NCBI GenBank assembly: GCA_029267455.1
Contig: JAJUIX010000025.1
Coordinates: forward strand, 1-10,281
Length of the DNA: 10,281 bases
From: Enteractinococcus sp.
Lineage (GTDB): Bacteria; Actinomycetota; Actinomycetes; Actinomycetales; Micrococcaceae
Direction: 5' to 3'
A program made the position numbers and the translations under genes. Positions 7,339-10,281 of the stretch are shown one piece after another. How positions within the stretch are numbered: position 1 is the first letter of the stretch; each line of letters begins with the position of its first letter. The notes below the pieces were generated by a model. That model had not been told where the DNA came from. It saw nothing but the letters and a program-made list of their open reading frames with translations, and searched no databases.

Positions 7339-7362
7339 GAACGCAACACAGGGCCAGCGTTC
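7339..7362 (-). repeat. Inverted repeat in the leader of the MBL gene
   Basis: GAACGC (7339-7344) and GCGTTC (7357-7362) flank a 12-base loop a few bases upstream of the GAGGAG ribosome site. A second inverted pair, CGTGCA/TGCACG, lies at 7391-7396 and 7408-7413. Either could be a protein site or leader hairpin; both have only six-base arms. Confidence 0.25.
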
Positions 7363-7542
7363 GGTTGTCGAAGGTTTCTGTGGGGTCTCTCGTGCATTCA
7401 ACTACAGTGCACGCATCCGTACTCACCATAGCTGAACCGCCTAATCATGCGGAAGAATCTCCCATTGTGACCTTTTCATGCCGGTGCGCTGCCGACAATA
7501 TTTCACCGACCCTCATCGCCATATCAATCAGGATCATACGAT

Positions 7543-8169
7543 TCAGTCCCGAAGCGTCTCAACACCGGGACCTTCCAGGTCATGCAGAGCAGCTTGTCGC
7601 CCTGTGATGGCCATAGTGAGTGCCTCCATTGTGCCATTGATCGCAGCACCGTTTCCGTGCTGCCAATCAGCGTCAGTAGCCACCAGGCGCAGCCCATCGA
7701 GGCGCCCTGCGGGCAGCAGCGCAGGAGCCACACGATCGCCAGTCAGGTACCTCAATAGCGTCAACCAATCTTCCTGACGCGCATCGGCCTCAAGATTGAG
7801 TGGACGGGCGATATCTCGCAGATGAATACAGGTCTCGGCGAAGGGACCGATAGGCCCTACCCGGGGCGGGTCGAGACGGTCGAGTGCGTGTTGACGCAGC
7901 AGGGAGATCAAGTCGGTGGGGGCGCGGTTGGCGAGCGTGCGAGCAAAGTGATCCGCCGTGGCTGCAGTGTTGCCGCGGTACCGTATGGAGGTCAGAAAGA
8001 ACCGTCCAAAACTGATCAGCATGGGCTGCACGAAATGACCAGCCATGTGGCGTACAGTCCAACCTTTGCACAATGTCTCAGCAGTCCATTGCCCGGGAGG
8101 AAGACTTTCAAGAAAATCAGCAATTTCCAAACGGTTACGAGTGGTGCGGGCATAGAGGTCGTCGTTCAT
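7543..8169 (-). CDS. Maleylpyruvate isomerase family mycothiol-dependent enzyme (MDMPI/DinB-like)
   Basis: A 208-residue protein of the DinB-like helical-bundle family to which mycothiol-dependent maleylpyruvate isomerase belongs. The metal site is visible as GWTVRHMAGH (residues 36-45, ligand H45) and E112-x3-H116 in AETCIHLRD. This matches the H, E-x3-H set (H52, E144, H148) of the Corynebacterium enzyme. The C-terminal part has the typical GLRLVATDADWQHGNG (159-174) and the GT-MEALTMAITGRQAAL helix. The reaction is unknown; family members use mycothiol or serve as uncharacterised transferases. ATG 8169 is supported by GAGGG 5 to 6 bases upstream. It follows the MarR gene after only 12 bases and should be in the same transcript. 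Mycothiol relevance fits the adjacent mscR. Confidence 0.87.
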   Translation of the reverse strand: MNDDLYARTTRNRLEIADFLESLPPGQWTAETLCKGWTVRHMAGHFVQPMLISFGRFFLTSIRYRGNTAATADHFARTLANRAPTDLISLLRQHALDRLDPPRVGPIGPFAETCIHLRDIARPLNLEADARQEDWLTLLRYLTGDRVAPALLPAGRLDGLRLVATDADWQHGNGAAINGTMEALTMAITGRQAALHDLEGPGVETLRD

Positions 8170-8181
8170 AGAGCCCTCGTT

Positions 8182-8610
8182 TCAGGTGCCTGGGATTTTA
8201 GCTGCGATGTCCTGGTTGAGCGCGGCCAGCACTTTGGAGGCGGTGACGAGTTCGTCGTCGTTGCAGCTGCTGGCGAGCGAGGCTAACGTCTCCAACTCGC
8301 GGGCATGAACTTGTTCGAAAACTTCCCGCCCTTCCGGGGTAAGTTCGACCAATACAGAACGTCGGTGCTTTGGGTTGGTTCGGGTTTGAACGTGGCCGAG
8401 GTTGATCAGCTCATCGACGTGGCGCTGCACGTTCTGACGGGCTAAAGATAATTCGGTGGCGATCTGGGGGACCGTGACCGGTTCCAGGTTGAATAGTACT
8501 GAGACCACCGCGCGGGATCCCACGGTCCACCCGTGTTCGCGAATCTGTGCCTCAACAACTCTCGCGGAATTTAACACGATGGGTCTCACGAATTCCAGGA
8601 TTTCGTACAT
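8182..8610 (-). CDS. MarR family transcriptional regulator
   Basis: A winged-helix regulator, 142 residues from ATG 8610. The DNA-binding domain is clear: EPVTVPQIATELSLARQNVQRHVDELINLGHVQTR, followed by the wing NPKHRRSVLVELTPEGREVF. I place the start at MYEILEFVRPIVLNSARVVE because MarR proteins of this group begin there. A perfect 19-bp palindrome at 8630-8648 would otherwise lie within the coding region. The frame is open to ATG 8631 and GTG 8691, neither with a clear ribosome site, so the longer 169-residue form cannot be excluded. It probably represses itself and the following MDMPI gene, and a small-molecule or thiol-stress ligand is plausible. There is one Cys (in SSCNDDE) outside the reader domain. 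Confidence 0.9.
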   Translation of the reverse strand: MYEILEFVRPIVLNSARVVEAQIREHGWTVGSRAVVSVLFNLEPVTVPQIATELSLARQNVQRHVDELINLGHVQTRTNPKHRRSVLVELTPEGREVFEQVHARELETLASLASSCNDDELVTASKVLAALNQDIAAKIPGT

Positions 8611-8629
8611 AGCGGCGCCACGATCAATC

Positions 8630-8648
8630 ATGACATCAATGATGTCAT
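8630..8648. promoter_or_regulatory. Probable MarR autoregulatory operator
   Basis: ATGACATCAATGATGTCAT is a perfect palindrome with 9-base arms around a single central base, the size expected for a MarR dimer site. It sits 20 bases upstream of the preferred marR start at 8610, where binding would block transcription or initiation. Confidence 0.62.
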
Positions 8649-8699
8649 CTTTGTGGGACGATGGGAAGAGGTTGGCGAACATCCAATGCACACAGGCAT

Positions 8700-8746
8700 A
8701 AAAATGGTGCAGTAGCGTCGATCCAAAGATCGGCGCGACTGCACCA
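8700..8746 (-). terminator. Intrinsic terminator of mscR
   Basis: Arms 8705-8723 and 8728-8746 form a 19-bp stem with one mismatch and one GU pair around the loop CAAA. On the minus strand the stem is followed by TTTTT (8704 to 8700). It lies just past the mscR stop, so mscR is separated from marR as a transcript. Confidence 0.9.
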
Positions 8747-8762
8747 CGATGGAGCAGAGTGC

Positions 8763-9857
8763 TTATATCTCCACAACTGAGCGCAGGACCTTGCCCGCGT
8801 TCATTTTCTCGAAGGCTTCGTTAATATCGTGCAGCGAGATCCGTTCGGTCACGAACGCGTCCAGATCCAGTCGACCCAGCTGGTACTGGTCTACCAGCAT
8901 TGGGAAGTCACGCGATGGCAGGGTATCGCCGTACCACGAGGACTTCAGGGATCCGCCACGGCTGAAGACGTCCGCAAGCGGCAGCTCCAGGGTCATATCT
9001 GGGTGCGGCACGCCGACCAGTACGACGCGCCCGGCCAGGTCACGTGCGTAGAAGGCTTGCTTATAGGTTTCTGGGTGCCCTACGGCTTCGACCACTAGGT
9101 CGGCACCGAATCCATCCGTGAGTTCCCGAATGGTCTCAACGGCATCAACCTGCTTGGAGTTTACCGTGTGAGTGGCCCCCAGGGACTTGGCCTGCTCGAG
9201 TTTGGCCTCGTCAATATCGACGGCAATGATCTTGGTGGCCCCGGCGAGTTTACCGCCCTGAATGGCAGCCATGCCCACGCCACCGCAGCCGATGACGGCC
9301 AGCGATTCGCCACGCTTGAGTTCACCGGTGTTGATGGCGGCACCAATACCGGCCATGACACCACAACCCAATAGGCCGACGGCCGCATCCTGGTCATCTT
9401 CCAGTTCGGCATCAATCTTGGTGCACTGTCCAGCGGCGACCAACGTCTTCTCGGCAAAGGAACCGATGCCCAGCGCAGCTTCCAGTTCGGTACCGTCTTC
9501 CAGGGTCATCTTCTGTTCGGCGTTATGGGTGTTGAAGCAGTACTTCAGGTCGCCCTTCTTGCATGCCCGGCATTCACCACAGACCGCACGCCAGTTCAAA
9601 ATGACCTTGTCACCGACCTCGACGTTGGTGACACCCTCGCCAACCTCGGAGACGACGGCGGTGGATTCATGGCCCAGCAGGTATGGGTAGTTATCGCCCA
9701 CGCCACCTTCGACATACAGGTAGTCGGTATGGCACACACCGCAGGTTGAGACATCCACGACGACCTCACCGGGGCCGGGTTTTGGCACGATGATCGTTTC
9801 GATCGTTACCGGAGCATCCTTGGCTCGCACCACGGCGGCCTGGACTTTATACGACAT
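8763..9857 (-). CDS. mscR: S-(hydroxymethyl)mycothiol dehydrogenase (NAD-dependent, zinc)
   Basis: A 364-residue zinc-dependent medium-chain alcohol dehydrogenase. It oxidises S-(hydroxymethyl)mycothiol, the spontaneous adduct of formaldehyde and mycothiol, to the formyl thioester, and homologues also reduce S-nitrosomycothiol. Catalytic zinc ligands are C42 in GVCHTD, H63 in LGHE and C165 in LLGCGVMAG. The structural zinc site is C93, C96, C99 and C107. The Rossmann motif GCGGVG is at 190-195 and the end-of-strand D214 (IAVDID) indicates NAD. Segments such as [24 protein letters not shown] and FYARDLAG match the mycobacterial Rv2259 type as I remember it. ATG 9857 follows AAGGAG (9863-9868) by 5 bases. 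It is monocistronic by its terminator and divergent from the SRAP gene. Alternative names are adhE2 and fadH. Confidence 0.93.
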   Translation of the reverse strand: MSYKVQAAVVRAKDAPVTIETIIVPKPGPGEVVVDVSTCGVCHTDYLYVEGGVGDNYPYLLGHESTAVVSEVGEGVTNVEVGDKVILNWRAVCGECRACKKGDLKYCFNTHNAEQKMTLEDGTELEAALGIGSFAEKTLVAAGQCTKIDAELEDDQDAAVGLLGCGVMAGIGAAINTGELKRGESLAVIGCGGVGMAAIQGGKLAGATKIIAVDIDEAKLEQAKSLGATHTVNSKQVDAVETIRELTDGFGADLVVEAVGHPETYKQAFYARDLAGRVVLVGVPHPDMTLELPLADVFSRGGSLKSSWYGDTLPSRDFPMLVDQYQLGRLDLDAFVTERISLHDINEAFEKMNAGKVLRSVVEI

Positions 9858-9871
9858 CTATTCTCCTTCAT

Positions 9872-9900
9872 GCTCACAAATGAGCCCCACGAACAGGGGC
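9872..9900 (-). repeat. Two small hairpins in the mscR leader
   Basis: GCTCA-CAAA-TGAGC occupies 9872-9885, and GCCCC (9884-9888) can pair with GGGGC (9896-9900); the two share two bases, so they could be alternatives. They lie directly upstream of the mscR ribosome site. Small structures, possibly by chance. Confidence 0.3.
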
Positions 9901-9915
9901 GGTCACACACTATCT

Positions 9916-9971
9916 GACCATATCGAAATTGAAATGGACCATATTTGACGTGACGCTGATATATACGTCAC
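9916..9971. promoter_or_regulatory. Repeated motifs between the divergent mscR and SRAP genes
   Basis: GACCATAT occurs twice in direct orientation (9916-9923 and 9937-9944), exactly 21 bases apart or two helical turns. Next to them, GTGACG (9950-9955) and CGTCAC (9966-9971) form an inverted repeat with a 10-base AT-rich spacer. This is the arrangement of regulator sites, but which protein binds is unknown. Confidence 0.4.
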
Positions 9972-10018
9972 CGCGGCGTTTTGGGCTGAGTGTCTCGCCC
10001 TGGGGGCGCCGTGCCTGG

Positions 10019-10030
10019 CATACTAGAGAT
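10019..10030 (+). promoter_or_regulatory. Possible -10 for a leaderless SRAP transcript
   Basis: CATACT (10019-10024) ends 6 bases before ATG 10031. There is no Shine-Dalgarno sequence, so transcription may begin at the start codon, a common actinobacterial arrangement. No -35 is clear. Confidence 0.35.
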
Positions 10031-10281
10031 ATGTGTGGACGGTATGTGATGGCCAGAGCAATCGGTGACCTGATGGCGGTCACCGGAGCCGATAAGGTCA
10101 ACTTCGAAGACTTACGCCCCGACTATAACGTAGCCCCCACCAAAGACGTGCCGGTGCTTGTGGAGCACTACCAGGATCCGAAAGATCCGACGACCCCCTG
10201 GCAACGGCATTTATATATGGCACGGTGGGGGCTGGTGCCCATCTGGGCGAAAGACCTTTCCTTCGGCCAGCGGACTTTTAA
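10031..10281 (+). CDS. SOS response-associated peptidase family protein (SRAP, YedK/HMCES-like), 5' part
   Basis: The first 83 codons of an SRAP protein; the gene runs off the end of the window. Family members shield abasic sites in single-stranded DNA by forming a DNA-protein crosslink through Cys2. That residue is present in the opening MCGRYV and is exposed after Met removal. RPDYNVAPT (residues 34-42), with the active-site Asn, and MARWGLVPIWAKD (70-82) are further hallmarks. No LexA-type site is apparent in the upstream gap despite the family's SOS-related name. It is divergent from mscR, which is interesting because formaldehyde is itself a DNA-damaging agent, but a functional link is only inference. 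Confidence 0.93.
   Translation, partial: MCGRYVMARAIGDLMAVTGADKVNFEDLRPDYNVAPTKDVPVLVEHYQDPKDPTTPWQRHLYMARWGLVPIWAKDLSFGQRTF

Noticed and set aside
9168..9690. Plus-strand open frames opposite mscR
   Set aside because: They are antisense shadows of a clearly conserved gene and lack ribosome sites and protein-like motifs.
9858..10030. LexA (SOS) box upstream of the SRAP gene
   Set aside because: No GAAC-N4-GTTC-like site was found in this gap.

Overview
The window reads as chromosomal DNA of a mycothiol-producing, moderately GC-rich actinobacterium, most likely a member of the Micrococcales; genus not assigned. The reasons are a recognisable S-(hydroxymethyl)mycothiol dehydrogenase, a mycothiol-dependent maleylpyruvate-isomerase-fold protein, a class Ib ribonucleotide reductase subunit, and TTG and possibly leaderless starts. 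No tRNA, rRNA, CRISPR array, insertion sequence or phage gene was seen.

Layout. (1) 2-661, plus: the C-terminal 219 residues of NrdF, closed by a strong hairpin terminator. (2) 962-1447, plus: a YafP-like GNAT acetyltransferase. (3) 1613-6254: a catabolic-looking divergent locus. To the left run an FAD/NAD(P)-dependent oxidoreductase, whose 3' end carries an apparent one-base frameshift, and an alpha/beta hydrolase. To the right run a small multi-pass membrane protein translationally coupled to a TetR regulator, then a double-hotdog thioesterase. Between the two arms lie two near-identical palindromes (CAATAC-N4-GTATTG) with centres 22 bp apart, a good candidate for the TetR operator. (4) 6255-6690: a convergent gap with two related hairpins and one possible small gene or gene remnant. 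(5) 6691-9857, minus: a thiol-detoxification block of S-(hydroxymethyl)mycothiol dehydrogenase (mscR), a MarR regulator, a mycothiol-dependent-enzyme homologue and a glyoxalase-II-like metallo-beta-lactamase hydrolase. (6) 10031 to the end, plus: the N-terminal 83 codons of a YedK/HMCES-type SRAP protein, divergent from mscR.

How the genes may work together. In the right block MscR oxidises the mycothiol-formaldehyde adduct to a formyl-mycothiol thioester, and an MBL hydrolase of the glyoxalase II type is a plausible partner for thioester turnover. The MarR/MDMPI pair sits between them and has its own probable autoregulatory operator, a 19-bp palindrome. In the left block the oxidoreductase, hydrolase and thioesterase suggest oxidation and hydrolysis of an unknown carbonyl, ester or acyl-CoA substrate under TetR control. 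That grouping is inference from layout and families; the substrate cannot be read from the sequence.
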